Below, one piece after another: positions 17,634 to 26,267 of a stretch of DNA of 64,000 nucleotides (its first letter is position 1; the number at the start of each line of letters is the position of its first letter). The position numbers and the translations under genes are program-made. A model generated the notes under the pieces. It had not been told where the DNA came from and did no database searches. It worked only from the letters and a program-made list of their open reading frames with translations. The stretch covers positions 124,001 through 188,000 of the forward strand of contig CACWPM010000007.1 in the NCBI GenBank assembly GCA_902762795.1, in the 5' to 3' direction. Source of the stretch: Fibrobacter succinogenes. Lineage in GTDB: Bacteria; Fibrobacterota; Fibrobacteria; Fibrobacterales; Fibrobacteraceae.

Positions 17634-18614
17634 TTACGATTCAAATTCGCGTTCAGCCTGCTCAAGGCTTTCGGCCCATTCCGCCTGAATTTTCTGCTTG
17701 AGTTTTTTAGCAAGCGAAGGAGCTCGGCCCTGCGTGGATACGGTCACGGCAATGTTTTCGCCAAAATCCATGCGGGCAGGCACAATGAAATCGCCATCAA
17801 GGTAATCGCAGGCGTTGTTCACCAGAATGCGGCGAGCGCGAGCATCGTTAGAAACTTGAGCATTGACTACCGGCTGGTCAGTACAAATGAATACCATGAA
17901 AACGCAACGCAAGTCAAGCGGCTCGTACGGACGCTTTTTTAGAGTGATAGAAGCCTCGGCCCCTCGGCTTAGCTCAGGGACCTTATCTCCAGTCTTGAGC
18001 GTTTCAAATTCAGGGTCGATTTGCGGAGCGACAACAGTAATATGAGCACCGGTCGGGATAAGCGTTTTCACCTTGCGCAGAGCAATGCGGCCACCGCCCA
18101 CCACAAGCACGTTACGCCCTTCGAGATTCAGTTCGATGGAGAAGAGATTTGATGTTTTAGACGAAAGACGAGAGACGAGAGACGAGAGATGGTTTTCTTC
18201 AACAAGGGCATTATTCTCTTTCGTCTTTCGTCTGCAGCTCGCTTCAGCGAGCGTTCTTTCGTCTAACTGCGCATTGCGAATACCGCACACAACCATGCTC
18301 GAAAATTCTTTCCAATCGCCAAGGCAAGGCAAAAGCGTAATCGGGATTTGCGGGAATTCCGCCTGCAATTTTGCAACAACACGCGGCACGTCATTCTTTG
18401 TATGCTGACCATTCAACAGCAAATACGGCAAGAGAGTCACCGATTCCACATCTTCACGCAAAATGGTCCGCAAGTCATTTTCCAAATCCAAAAGACTCGT
18501 GCTCGCCACACGTGTTCCCGGCAAATCATGGTGCAATCGATCGAGAATTTCTTCAAATCCTTTGTACGCACCCGGCAAAATGCAATGATGAGCGATAATA
18601 AGAATGGCTTTCAT
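17634..18614 (-). CDS. Fused sirohydrochlorin chelatase and precorrin-2 dehydrogenase
   Basis: 326 residues. Residues 1-115 form a CbiX/CbiK-like metal chelatase (IIAHHCILPGAY, LLPYLLLNGQHTKNDVP). Residues ~157-326 are a SirC/Met8-type precorrin-2 dehydrogenase (LEGRNVLVVGGGRIALRKV, NNACDYLDGDFIVPAR). Together they would oxidise precorrin-2 and insert iron to give siroheme, completing the pathway begun by CobA in the next gene. Residues ~117-155 (LDERTLAEASCRRKTKENN onward) belong to neither domain: they are translated from a TTAGACGAAAGA-bounded repeat inserted in frame at the domain joint. Confidence 0.88.
   Translation of the reverse strand: MKAILIIAHHCILPGAYKGFEEILDRLHHDLPGTRVASTSLLDLENDLRTILREDVESVTLLPYLLLNGQHTKNDVPRVVAKLQAEFPQIPITLLPCLGDWKEFSSMVVCGIRNAQLDERTLAEASCRRKTKENNALVEENHLSSLVSRLSSKTSNLFSIELNLEGRNVLVVGGGRIALRKVKTLIPTGAHITVVAPQIDPEFETLKTGDKVPELSRGAEASITLKKRPYEPLDLRCVFMVFICTDQPVVNAQVSNDARARRILVNNACDYLDGDFIVPARMDFGENIAVTVSTQGRAPSLAKKLKQKIQAEWAESLEQAEREFES
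18156..18268. repeat. MITE-like repeat inside the chelatase-SirC gene
   Basis: Both ends are intact (TTAGACGAAAGACGAGAGA on the left, TTCTTTCGTCTAA on the right). The right arm hairpin is GCTCGCT/AGCGAGC (about 18238-18254). The length keeps the gene in frame. Confidence 0.75.
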
Positions 18615-18666
18615 ATTTTTAGTAGGAAGTAGACAGTAGGAAGTAGACAGTTAGAAGTGTTGGTGG

Positions 18667-20604
18667 TTAGGATTCTTTTGTATAATATTCCACGATTTTT
18701 TTCACGAGAGAATCCATCGTTGTTTCGTCAGAAGTAATCGTTTCAAAGCCATGGTTACGTGCTGCGGATTCTGTCATGCGACCGATACAGAAAGATGTTT
18801 GAGGGCAAAAAGCATTATTGTCATTCTGAGCGAAGCCTGTCATTCTGGAGCCAAAGGCGATAGAATCAGGCGTAGTCGAAGAATCTCTATTAAGATCCTT
18901 CGATTCCGTGCTTCGCACTCCACTCAGGATGACTCTGCAAAAATTCTCGACCGCGCTAGAGCTAGCGAAAACGATTGCATCAGCGGAGGTAACGGCTTCG
19001 CGTTTCCATTCCGGGAGTTCAGCCACCGGGAGTGTTTCGTAGACAATCCAACGGGTCGCCTTAGGCAAGTGTCTCAAAAGCGTGTCGTCGGCAAGGTTAC
19101 CCTGGAGGAGGAGGATGCGGGATTCATCCAAATTCGTGAATTCAGTTCCCTTCGACAAGCTTAGGGAACTTGCTAAAGTCTGCGAAATTGTTGAGCATCT
19201 TTCGTCTTTGTTCTCCGAACCTAGACTAGTCGGCTCAGCTATGAGCCTGCAAGCAGTCTCGCAGCATTCGCCTCTTTCGTCTTTCGTCTGTAGCGAGTTT
19301 ACGAGCGTTCTTTCGTCTAAAATGCTTCGAAGAAGCATCCCCAGGCCTTCGCCGGTGTGGTCTTCGGGAACGTAATCGCAGCGGATGCCATATTCGAGCA
19401 ACTTCTTTTCGGTAATTTTCCCAACGCTTGCAATTTTCTTGCCGGCTAAAACACGCACATCATAGCCAGCAGCGAACAACTGCTTAAAGAAACTTTCCAC
19501 ACCGTTCGTACTCGTGAAGGCAAGGATATCGAAGTTCGCGAGGGAAGCCCAATCAAATGTTCCCTCTACCGCGCGGGTTTCGATCATCGGGGTTTCGATG
19601 ACTTCGGCACCGAGAGCAGTAAGGCGAGCGCTAATTCCACTAGACTGTTTTGCGGCACGCGTCACAACCAAGCGTTTGCCCGAAAGCGGCAAGTTCTTTT
19701 TCCATGCAAGCGTCTTGCCAAGTTCAACAACACCACCCATAATCGTAATCGCGGGAGCGGTCACATGTTCGCGGACAATCGTCTCCCCCGCGGTTTCAAG
19801 CGTTGCCATCACAGTACGCTGGTTCGGGGTCGTGCCTTTTTCGATAAACGCAAGCGGAGTCTTCGGATCTTTGCCACATTCCATCAAGCGTCGAGCAATA
19901 AAATCCATATTGCCGATGCCCATCAAAAAGATGAGCGTTCCCTGGCACTTCGCGAGATTTTCAAAGTCTAGCGAGAGATTCTGGCTTGGATCCTTCGACT
20001 TCGTACTACGCACTTCGCTCAGGATGACAGAATCACTTCCTACTTGAATGGATCCCAAATGCTGATTTCGGTCATATCCATGCAAGCATGGATGCGACTC
20101 TCGATTTTCGCATTTGTCCGACTTCCTACTGTCTACTTCTTTCTCATGCCCCGTGATGATATGGAAACTCGTTGCAATTCCACGGTGGCTCACGGGGATG
20201 CCCGCATAGGCAGGCACAGCGATTGCAGAGGTCACGCCCGGCACAATTTCAAATTCGACGCCAGCAGCCACGAGCTCCAACGCTTCTTCGCCACCACGAC
20301 CGAACACAAACGGGTCACCGCCTTTGAGACGTGCAATAGTCGCTCCCGACATTTCACAGGCAAACTTTACCAGAAGCTTGTTAATTTCGGACTGTTTTAC
20401 TTTGTGGTGCGTTGGCATCTTGCCCACATCCACCATCTTAGCTTTTGTATTGCACATTCCAAGAATTGCTGGTGAAACAAGACGGTCGTAAACAACGACA
20501 TCCGCCTTTTCCAAAATCGCATGGGCACGCAATGTCAAGAGTCCCGGATCGCCAGGACCTGCGCCAATCAGATAAACCTTTCCGAAATTATTTGTTCTTT
20601 TCAT
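18667..20604 (-). CDS. Fused uroporphyrinogen-III methyltransferase and uroporphyrinogen-III synthase with repeat-derived insertions
   Basis: About 645 residues. The N-terminal half is CobA/SUMT (YLIGAGPGDPGLLTLRA, RLKGGDPFVFGRGGEE, VPGVTSAIAVPAYAGIP), which makes precorrin-2. The C-terminal half, from about residue 310, is HemD (LVVTRAAKQSSGIS, FTSTNGVESFF, FASSSAVENF, FCIGRMTESAARNHGF), which makes uroporphyrinogen III. Counting from an in-frame TTG at 20613, three stretches are foreign: ~157-214, splitting TGHE from the FENLAKCQGTLIF strand; ~432-497; and ~562-605. They contain VILSEVRSTKSKDP, LDERTL and VILSGVRSTESKDL, translations of dispersed repeats. All core motifs survive, so it is probably functional. 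Start ATG 20604. Confidence 0.9.
   Translation of the reverse strand: MKRTNNFGKVYLIGAGPGDPGLLTLRAHAILEKADVVVYDRLVSPAILGMCNTKAKMVDVGKMPTHHKVKQSEINKLLVKFACEMSGATIARLKGGDPFVFGRGGEEALELVAAGVEFEIVPGVTSAIAVPAYAGIPVSHRGIATSFHIITGHEKEVDSRKSDKCENRESHPCLHGYDRNQHLGSIQVGSDSVILSEVRSTKSKDPSQNLSLDFENLAKCQGTLIFLMGIGNMDFIARRLMECGKDPKTPLAFIEKGTTPNQRTVMATLETAGETIVREHVTAPAITIMGGVVELGKTLAWKKNLPLSGKRLVVTRAAKQSSGISARLTALGAEVIETPMIETRAVEGTFDWASLANFDILAFTSTNGVESFFKQLFAAGYDVRVLAGKKIASVGKITEKKLLEYGIRCDYVPEDHTGEGLGMLLRSILDERTLVNSLQTKDERGECCETACRLIAEPTSLGSENKDERCSTISQTLASSLSLSKGTEFTNLDESRILLLQGNLADDTLLRHLPKATRWIVYETLPVAELPEWKREAVTSADAIVFASSSAVENFCRVILSGVRSTESKDLNRDSSTTPDSIAFGSRMTGFAQNDNNAFCPQTSFCIGRMTESAARNHGFETITSDETTMDSLVKKIVEYYTKES
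18818..18935. repeat. Family B repeat within cobA-hemD (HemD C-terminal part)
   Basis: GTCATTCTGAGCGAAG on the left and ATCCTTCGATTCCGTG...CTCAGGATGAC on the right form an imperfect inverted pair. It encodes the VILSGVRSTESKDL block. Confidence 0.65.
19197..19322. repeat. Family A repeat within cobA-hemD
   Basis: Starts TCTTTCGTCTTTG and ends CTCTTTCGTCTTTCGTC, a degenerate hairpin, then GTTCTTTCGTCTAAAA. It encodes the LDERTLVNSLQTKDERGE block and what follows it. Confidence 0.65.
19983..20140. repeat. Composite repeat block within cobA-hemD (CobA part)
   Basis: Contains ATCCTTCGACTTCGTACTAC...CGCTCAGGATGAC (family B), then a hairpin around CATGCAAGCATG, then CTTCCTACTGTCTACTTC, a unit also seen in gaps at 18620-18655, 51490-51535 and 52970-52990. 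It splits the CobA domain between TGHE and the next conserved strand. Confidence 0.65.
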
Positions 20605-20874
20605 CAAAATCAAATTTAGAAAAACTTCGGCTCACCGCTAAAAAACTTGCAGGATGGGTCCCTCCCTGCACCCTCCCCATTCTGGCGCAATCGTCAACCC
20701 CTATTTTTTAGACTTTTCATCTAAACCTATGCATAAATTTTTTCTATTTGCAAAAAACTAGAAAAACTTTTGAAGTTTTCTTACACAGTTACGGTTTGTA
20801 CAGAATATGTAAATTCATGGACATTATCCAATAATCCAAAACTTCCTGATTAAATTTTGCCTATATTTTTTAGC

Positions 20875-21432
20875 ATGAATAATTCTAGAGCAAAGCTTCG
20901 CGACGAAGTCTATACACAGATGATGTGTGCACAGGCTCGTCTTTCCAAAGATCAGAATACCCAGATGGGCGCAGTTCTCGTCAGCGCAGACGGACGCGTT
21001 ATCAGCACAGGTTACAATGGCGCTCCTGCCGGATTCGACGACGAGACCGTTCCGTACACCCGCGAGAAACAACTCCTCGCCTACGACCTTTTAGACGCCG
21101 ACACGGGCAATCTCATCAGCCATCACGAATTCGAAGCGAACAAGTATCCGTTCATGGTCCATGCCGAAATCAATGCGCTCCATTACGCCCGCGGAAAAGT
21201 TCCCGCCGGTTCAAAGCTCTACGTGATCGGATTTCCCTGCGAACGCTGCTCCTTGGACATCAGCCTTTCCGGCGTTGCCGAAGTGTTCGTGACCAAAGAT
21301 GATTACGACCCCAAATCTACACTGAACAACAGCCGCGACACGGCCTACTACATGTTCGCCCAAGCAGGAATCATCGTGACACTTTGCGGCAAACGTATCC
21401 GTCCGATTGTTTCAAGGCCCGAAAAGAAATAA
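20875..21432 (+). CDS. Deoxycytidylate (dCMP) deaminase family protein
   Basis: 185 residues from the ATG at 20875. A zinc-dependent deaminase with the catalytic HAEINAL and the metal motif PCERC; it probably converts dCMP to dUMP for thymidylate synthesis. The ATG lies about 9 bp after a TATATT box (20861-20866) with no ribosome site, which suggests a very short or absent leader (inference). It is the only plus-strand gene in the tetrapyrrole block. A terminator follows. Confidence 0.88.
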   Translation: MNNSRAKLRDEVYTQMMCAQARLSKDQNTQMGAVLVSADGRVISTGYNGAPAGFDDETVPYTREKQLLAYDLLDADTGNLISHHEFEANKYPFMVHAEINALHYARGKVPAGSKLYVIGFPCERCSLDISLSGVAEVFVTKDDYDPKSTLNNSRDTAYYMFAQAGIIVTLCGKRIRPIVSRPEKK

Positions 21433-21436
21433 TGTA

Positions 21437-21472
21437 TAGATTGCCACGTCGCTCCGCGACTTGCAATGACGA
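21437..21472. repeat. Family C repeat copy
   Basis: GATTGCCACGTCGCTCCGCGACTTGCAATGACG type palindrome with stem GTCGC/GCGAC. The same family as the insertion inside ahbA-ahbB. Confidence 0.65.
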
Positions 21473-21496
21473 AAAGCTTTGACAACATAAAGTTAT

Positions 21497-21527
21497 TCCC
21501 GCTCACTAAAGTGTGCGGGATTTTTTA
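21497..21527 (+). terminator. Rho-independent terminator after dCMP deaminase
   Basis: TCCCGCTCAC pairs with GTGTGCGGGA (one mismatch), followed by six T. Confidence 0.75.
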
Positions 21528-21576
21528 GCGGTACAAGATGGCGATTCCCGAACGGAGTCGGGAAAGACAATGCAAG

Positions 21577-22671
21577 TTACAGTTGTTTTTGTATTTCTTG
21601 CGCAAGTTCAACGCCCAAATTCTTGGCTTGTTGAACGCAATCCGCAGATTTCAAATCGACCGAACCGGAACATTCTACGCGAAGCAATTTTTCAGATTTT
21701 TCATCCCAGTAAATTCCGCGAATTTTCAAAGTCTGCGCAATTCGAATAGTACTATTTTTGCAAGCGCCGGATTCGTGCAGGGCGGAGTCACAAGCGCCGC
21801 GATTTCTAGCACCGTCATCACTAACAAATTCAGCAAAGCTTGCCACCGGGAATTGGCAACCAGCGTTGAGAGCCTTCAAATAAGCCATTTCGGCAGATGC
21901 AATGCAGAATGTCGCGACATCGTTCACGCGAGCGAGAATCTGCGCAAGGGTCGCAAGACCAGTGCAACGCGCTTCCTGAGGCGTTGCATCATTCAATGTT
22001 TCAACCGCCAAAATTCCCTGACCGCTGGCGGGGAGCATCTGTTCGGTGCTAAAGTATTCCGTCACCTGGTTAGCAAGGCCCATGCGCTTGAGGCCGGCCG
22101 CCGCAAGCACAACGCCATCGAGTTCCGCAAGTTTGCCAATACGCGTCTGGATGTTCCCGCGAATCGGCACATATTCCAAATCCGGACGGAGCGCTTTCAG
22201 CTGCACCACACGGCGAATGCTTCCCGTTCCGACGCGGGCACCAGCAGGCAAATCCATAAAGCGAACGCCAGCAGCTCCACCGCGCGCAAGGAATGCATCA
22301 CGCGGGTCTTCACGTTTCAAGACTGCAGCAAGCTTGAACTGCGGCAGCACTTCGGCAGGCATATCCTTCAAGCTGTGGATAGCAATATCCGCACGACCTT
22401 CAAGGAGCGCGATTTCCAATTCCTTGATGAACACGCCCTTGCCACCAAAACTCGCAAGCGACTTGTCCAAACGGCGGTCGCCTTCGGTTGTCATGGAAAC
22501 AAGTTCATACATCAGTGCATCGCGAACATTACAAGTATCGACGGCATTTTCAACAACAGAATTTGATGCGACAATCGCGTCTGCGGCCATTGTCGTCTGG
22601 GCCAGAGCCAAAGCGCTTTTACGGGTCGCGATACGTAGTGGGCGTTCTTTAGTAAAAAAAATATCAGCCAT
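21577..22671 (-). CDS. hemC: Hydroxymethylbilane synthase (porphobilinogen deaminase)
   Basis: Polymerises four porphobilinogens to hydroxymethylbilane. The start RPLRIATRKSALALAQT, the LKDMPAE active-site loop, GTGSIRRVVQLKALRPDLE and RGNIQTRIGKL are diagnostic. A late LNAGCQFPVASFAE holds the dipyrromethane-cofactor cysteine. 364 residues, somewhat longer than the ~310 typical, mainly in the C-terminal domain after the cofactor Cys (SDDGARNRGACDSALHES), which may be repeat-derived too. Overlaps hemA by 8 bp, so translation is probably coupled. Confidence 0.96.
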   Translation of the reverse strand: MADIFFTKERPLRIATRKSALALAQTTMAADAIVASNSVVENAVDTCNVRDALMYELVSMTTEGDRRLDKSLASFGGKGVFIKELEIALLEGRADIAIHSLKDMPAEVLPQFKLAAVLKREDPRDAFLARGGAAGVRFMDLPAGARVGTGSIRRVVQLKALRPDLEYVPIRGNIQTRIGKLAELDGVVLAAAGLKRMGLANQVTEYFSTEQMLPASGQGILAVETLNDATPQEARCTGLATLAQILARVNDVATFCIASAEMAYLKALNAGCQFPVASFAEFVSDDGARNRGACDSALHESGACKNSTIRIAQTLKIRGIYWDEKSEKLLRVECSGSVDLKSADCVQQAKNLGVELAQEIQKQL

Positions 22672-23938
22672 TACATGCTCCCAAGCACTTTAAAAAAACA
22701 TGAACATCTTCAGGCGAATTTTCAGCCTTGACTTTATACAAAAAATCATTGGCCATTTTCTTCGCAAAACGTTCATACATCATCTGGATGCGGTGGCGGT
22801 CATCTTCAGAAAGCTCCGGCATGGAACGCAACAATTTATCCGATTCTTCATTTGCCGTCGTGAGCATTTTTTCGGCATGCAAATGAATTTGCTTGGAAAC
22901 CTCGTCCATGCGGTTCCAATGCAAGAATTCATCAAGACCTTCTTTCAGAATTTTCTGTGCGGCATCAAGTTCAATCATGCGCAAGCGGCGATTTTCAGAA
23001 ACGATTTTTTCAAGGTCATCGACACAAACGTATTGTACACCGGAGAGTTCGCCAATAGAAGGTTCCGCATTGCGCGGGCTACCGAGATCGATAATCAAGC
23101 GCTTTGAAAGTGCCGTTGCAGAGGATTCCGCACCCTTATTGAAACAACGTTCATCCTGTGACAGAGCCTTGACAAATTCATCTTTCGTAACAATAGGTTC
23201 CTGGCAAGCGCTGCAGAGAATCACGACATCGCACTTGCCGAGGACATCGTAGCGGTCTTCAAACTTCACGGGTGTGAGCACGTCTGCAAATTTTTCGGCA
23301 TTGGCAAAGGTCTTGCTGCTTGCAAAAATCTTGGTCGTATTCTCTTGTACGTACTTGAGCATCAGTGATCCCATCTCGCCAAGCCCGACGATATACACGG
23401 TACGATTTTCAAGATCTTCAAAAGTCTTCTGTACCTGTTTCATCGCCAAAAACGGAATGTTGCAACTGAGCTTGCTCAAGTTCGTCTCGGTCTTGATGCG
23501 TTTAGTCGTGTGGATTGCACTCTGGAAAAGCTTGTTCAGAGTATTTTCCGTTGCATTCAAATGGTGAGCCGTTTCGTACGCACGACCAATCTGGTGCAAG
23601 ATTTGATCTTCGCCCATCGCAACAGAATCAAGCCCGGCACATACATTCATCACATGATGAGCGACATCATCACCCGACTTAAAATAAAAGAATTTCGAAA
23701 AACTATTGTAATCTTGACGGGCAAGTCCACACACATAGCGAACGAGTTCACCCTCCGTGATTTCACGATCACTCGCCACATAGACTTCCGTGCGGTTACA
23801 CGTTGCCAAAATTAAAAGTTCATCAAACGGGGAATGACTCAACGCATCCGTCTTTACATCCATCGGGATATAAAACTTTTCGCGAATTGCGATTTCAGCC
23901 ACCTTGTGGCTCATGCCGGCCATGTAAATATTGCGCAT
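22664..23938 (-). CDS. hemA: Glutamyl-tRNA reductase
   Basis: First step of the C5 pathway: reduces Glu-tRNA to glutamate-1-semialdehyde. The catalytic cysteine lies in LILATCNRTEVY (~42-53), GLDSVAMGEDQILHQIGRAY follows, and the NADPH domain has VYIVGLGEMGSLM. 424 residues, normal length. A Ser/Ala-rich stretch before KRLIIDLGSPRN (SQDERCFNKGAESSATALS) looks out of place and may be a decayed repeat insertion. It lies between ahbA-ahbB and hemC in the same direction. Confidence 0.96.
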   Translation of the reverse strand: MRNIYMAGMSHKVAEIAIREKFYIPMDVKTDALSHSPFDELLILATCNRTEVYVASDREITEGELVRYVCGLARQDYNSFSKFFYFKSGDDVAHHVMNVCAGLDSVAMGEDQILHQIGRAYETAHHLNATENTLNKLFQSAIHTTKRIKTETNLSKLSCNIPFLAMKQVQKTFEDLENRTVYIVGLGEMGSLMLKYVQENTTKIFASSKTFANAEKFADVLTPVKFEDRYDVLGKCDVVILCSACQEPIVTKDEFVKALSQDERCFNKGAESSATALSKRLIIDLGSPRNAEPSIGELSGVQYVCVDDLEKIVSENRRLRMIELDAAQKILKEGLDEFLHWNRMDEVSKQIHLHAEKMLTTANEESDKLLRSMPELSEDDRHRIQMMYERFAKKMANDFLYKVKAENSPEDVHVFLKCLGACNG

Positions 23939-23962
23939 AATCCAAAGATAGAAAAGATTGGA

Positions 23963-25114
23963 CTATGCAAAAAATCTAAAGCTCGTTTTCTTGAGTTCCT
24001 TGAGGGAATGGAGAACGACGTATTCCGGATTATCAAGCAAAGACACGGATTCCTTGATGTAACCGTATAATTCTTCGGGAGTCTGCGCATGAATCATTGC
24101 ATACAAGTTGTACGGAAAATTTTCAAAAAACGGACGCTCGTAACAGTGCGAAACAAAATGCTTTTTCGCTAGAGATTTAATTTTACTGGATTCTTCGTCC
24201 CTTCGGTCCTCAGAATGACGAGATTCCGCAAGCATTTCATTCAATTCACATTCGCCACTCGTCATTCGTTTTTCGTCTAATCTAAAACAAACCATCGCAT
24301 TGCAGGGGAAGCCGGCATCTTGATGACGGAGGATTGCTCCAAAGCGGCGCATACGTTTTGTAGCAAGGTCTTCGCGAAGTTCATCGCAAGAAACGTCCCA
24401 ATCCTTGAACGGAGTGAGCGTATGCGGGATGTCATCACAAGCAATGTGGATTCGATTTCGGTCAGAATCAGTTAATGCGTCCGCTGGAGATTGCCTCGCC
24501 AGCCTCCCACGCTGTCGCTCGGAGCAAGAGTCGCTCGCAATGACGTTACTAACCACTAGTGCGTCAGCACCCCCCATCACTGTATTGATTTTGTACTTCT
24601 TGGTAGCAGTAAGAATATGAACATCGTGCAATTCCGTTTGCAAACATACGCGGTCCACAACAGCCTGGATTGCAGATTCATTTTCGGCAATGACAGTAAA
24701 CCAAACATTGAATTCGTGACTGCGAATGTAATTGTGCGTAATTGCGGGCTCGACCATCACGACTGCCGCGAACTTTTCCATCGGCGTTACATCGTGCGGT
24801 TCCGCCGAAAAGTCAAGCGACGAAACCGGAACCTTCCCCGCACAAAGTCTCGAAATAAAGCCGAGTTTCTTGGAATCGTAGACGCCACCGATACGGCGAA
24901 TTACGCCAGAAGCTCGCATTTTCTCAACTTCATCAAAAATTTCTTGTTCTGAAATGGCTGAATTTGCAGCGCACTCGCTATCACAATTCAGCATTTCCGC
25001 AAGAGCCTTATACGGGCGTTCCACCAATGGAAAGCCGTCTTGAATAATCGCGAGAAGTTTTTGACTCAGCATTTGCGGCACATCGCGAGAGGCGTTACAG
25101 CCCGATTTCTTCAT
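23963..25114 (-). CDS. Fused siroheme decarboxylase (AhbA-AhbB)
   Basis: Siroheme decarboxylase removes two carboxyls to give 12,18-didecarboxysiroheme, the first dedicated step of the alternative heme pathway. Usually AhbA and AhbB are separate Lrp/AsnC-like proteins of ~150-170 residues; here both are in 383 residues. The first half has an HTH-like start (IIQDGFPLVERPYKALAE), then GVIRRIGGVYDSKKLGF. The second has MRRFGAILRHQDAGFPCNAMV and VSHCYERPFFENFPYNLYAMIH. Residues ~189-212 (VIASDSCSERQRGRLARQSP) and ~280-312 (EKRMTSGE, SRHSEDRRDEESS) are translated repeats. Overlaps the upstream radical SAM gene by 20 bp. Confidence 0.87.
   Translation of the reverse strand: MKKSGCNASRDVPQMLSQKLLAIIQDGFPLVERPYKALAEMLNCDSECAANSAISEQEIFDEVEKMRASGVIRRIGGVYDSKKLGFISRLCAGKVPVSSLDFSAEPHDVTPMEKFAAVVMVEPAITHNYIRSHEFNVWFTVIAENESAIQAVVDRVCLQTELHDVHILTATKKYKINTVMGGADALVVSNVIASDSCSERQRGRLARQSPADALTDSDRNRIHIACDDIPHTLTPFKDWDVSCDELREDLATKRMRRFGAILRHQDAGFPCNAMVCFRLDEKRMTSGECELNEMLAESRHSEDRRDEESSKIKSLAKKHFVSHCYERPFFENFPYNLYAMIHAQTPEELYGYIKESVSLLDNPEYVVLHSLKELKKTSFRFFA
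24195..24283. repeat. Family B and A fragments inside ahbA-ahbB
   Basis: GATTCTTCGTCCCTTCGGTCCTCAGAATGACGAGATTCC type repeat (arms CTTCG/ CAGAATGACG), then CTCGTCATTCGTTTTTCGTCTAA. In frame between two conserved strands of the AhbB-like half. Confidence 0.6.
24476..24543. repeat. Family C repeat at the AhbA/AhbB joint
   Basis: GGAGATTGCCTCGCCAGCC ... GAGTCGCTCGCAATGACG. Flank sequence matches intergenic copies near 21437 and 11229. It encodes the VIASDSCSERQRG linker. Confidence 0.65.
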
Positions 25115-26267
25115 CCGTCAAATAGCAAGCCGGATCTTCAGCCCAGAAGTCACCAGTAACGGCTTCGGCACGCGTACGGAAATTGCCGTTGCACAAATTC
25201 AAGTAAGCACACTTCGGACAACGCCCCTTCAAAAGCGGTTTGCGGTTCTTGAGGCCAGCCATAATCGGGTTCGATTCGTCCGTCCAAATGTCGCCAAAGT
25301 TGCGTTCGCGAACGTTACCAAGCGTGATATATTGCGTAAACTGATCCGGATGCACATTACCGATGCTATCGATATTGCCAAATGCCATACCACTGCGGTT
25401 ACCGCCATTACGCTTAATCAAATCCAAAATCTTTTCGGCGCGTTCCGGGTCTTCGCGCTTCATGCGCTGGTACAGATAAACGGCATCCGCATGGTTGTCG
25501 ACCGTCAAGATTTCCTTGTTCACGCCACGCTTCTTAAAGTCCAAAGTCCGATCAATGATGAGGTCCATCGCCTTGCGGCTTTCTTCATGATTCAAGTCAT
25601 TCTCGACCATCGCACTTCCACGACCGCTATACACCAAGTGATAGAAGCACACGCGATCAATGTTTTCGGCTTCGAGCAAATCAAAAATCGCATTCAGGTC
25701 CTGCACATTGTAACGCGTAATCGTAAAGCGGAGTCCAACCTTCTGGCCCGTCGCCACACAGTTACGGATCCCGCGCAAAGCCATCTGGTAAGCACCCTGC
25801 TTGCCACGGAACTTGTCATGAGTTTCTTCGCAACCATCCAAGCTGATGCCCACATAGCCCACGCCCATCGCCTTGAGCTTCTGCGCCACATCCGGCGTGA
25901 TGCAAGTGCCGTTCGTCGAAATCGTCGGACGGATGCCCTTGCTGGCCGCATAGTTCGCGAGTTCAAAAAAATCCGGGCGCAAGAGCGGCTCGCCACCGCT
26001 GAACAAAATCACCGGTACATGGAAATCTGCAAGCTGATCAATAAGCTTGATTCCCTCTTCGTGCGTAAGTTCGTTCTGGTACTTGATGGCCTCGGAACGC
26101 GCATAGCAATGCACGCATTTCAAGTTGCAAGTCTTGGTGCAGTTCCACACCACCACCGGACCACGGCCCGGGCCCACACCGTTCTTGGATTCGTGGGCAC
26201 GTGGTTCGTAACGAAGGGAATCCCCAAAGTTCGGGGAATCCATCAAAAGCTTAGTAATACTGATCAT
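25095..26267 (-). CDS. AhbC-like radical SAM heme-biosynthesis protein
   Basis: 390 residues. The radical SAM motif CNLKCVHC lies in PVVVWNCTKTCNLKCVHCYARSEA-like sequence at about residues 41-64, followed by FSGGEPLLRPDFFELA, and a Cys-rich C-terminal SPASM-type site (GRCPKCAYLNLCNGNFR ... DPACYL). This layout and its place next to ahbA-ahbB fit AhbC (12,18-didecarboxysiroheme deacetylase); related NirJ and AhbD proteins are alternatives. It would yield Fe-coproporphyrin III; AhbD for the final step is not in this window. First gene of the minus-strand operon. Confidence 0.82.
   Translation of the reverse strand: MISITKLLMDSPNFGDSLRYEPRAHESKNGVGPGRGPVVVWNCTKTCNLKCVHCYARSEAIKYQNELTHEEGIKLIDQLADFHVPVILFSGGEPLLRPDFFELANYAASKGIRPTISTNGTCITPDVAQKLKAMGVGYVGISLDGCEETHDKFRGKQGAYQMALRGIRNCVATGQKVGLRFTITRYNVQDLNAIFDLLEAENIDRVCFYHLVYSGRGSAMVENDLNHEESRKAMDLIIDRTLDFKKRGVNKEILTVDNHADAVYLYQRMKREDPERAEKILDLIKRNGGNRSGMAFGNIDSIGNVHPDQFTQYITLGNVRERNFGDIWTDESNPIMAGLKNRKPLLKGRCPKCAYLNLCNGNFRTRAEAVTGDFWAEDPACYLTDEEIGL

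Noticed and set aside
18667-20604. Insertions in cobA-hemD as frameshift or assembly errors
   Set aside because: The frame is kept across three separate inserts, and conserved motifs resume in frame after each one, so real in-frame insertions are the simpler reading.
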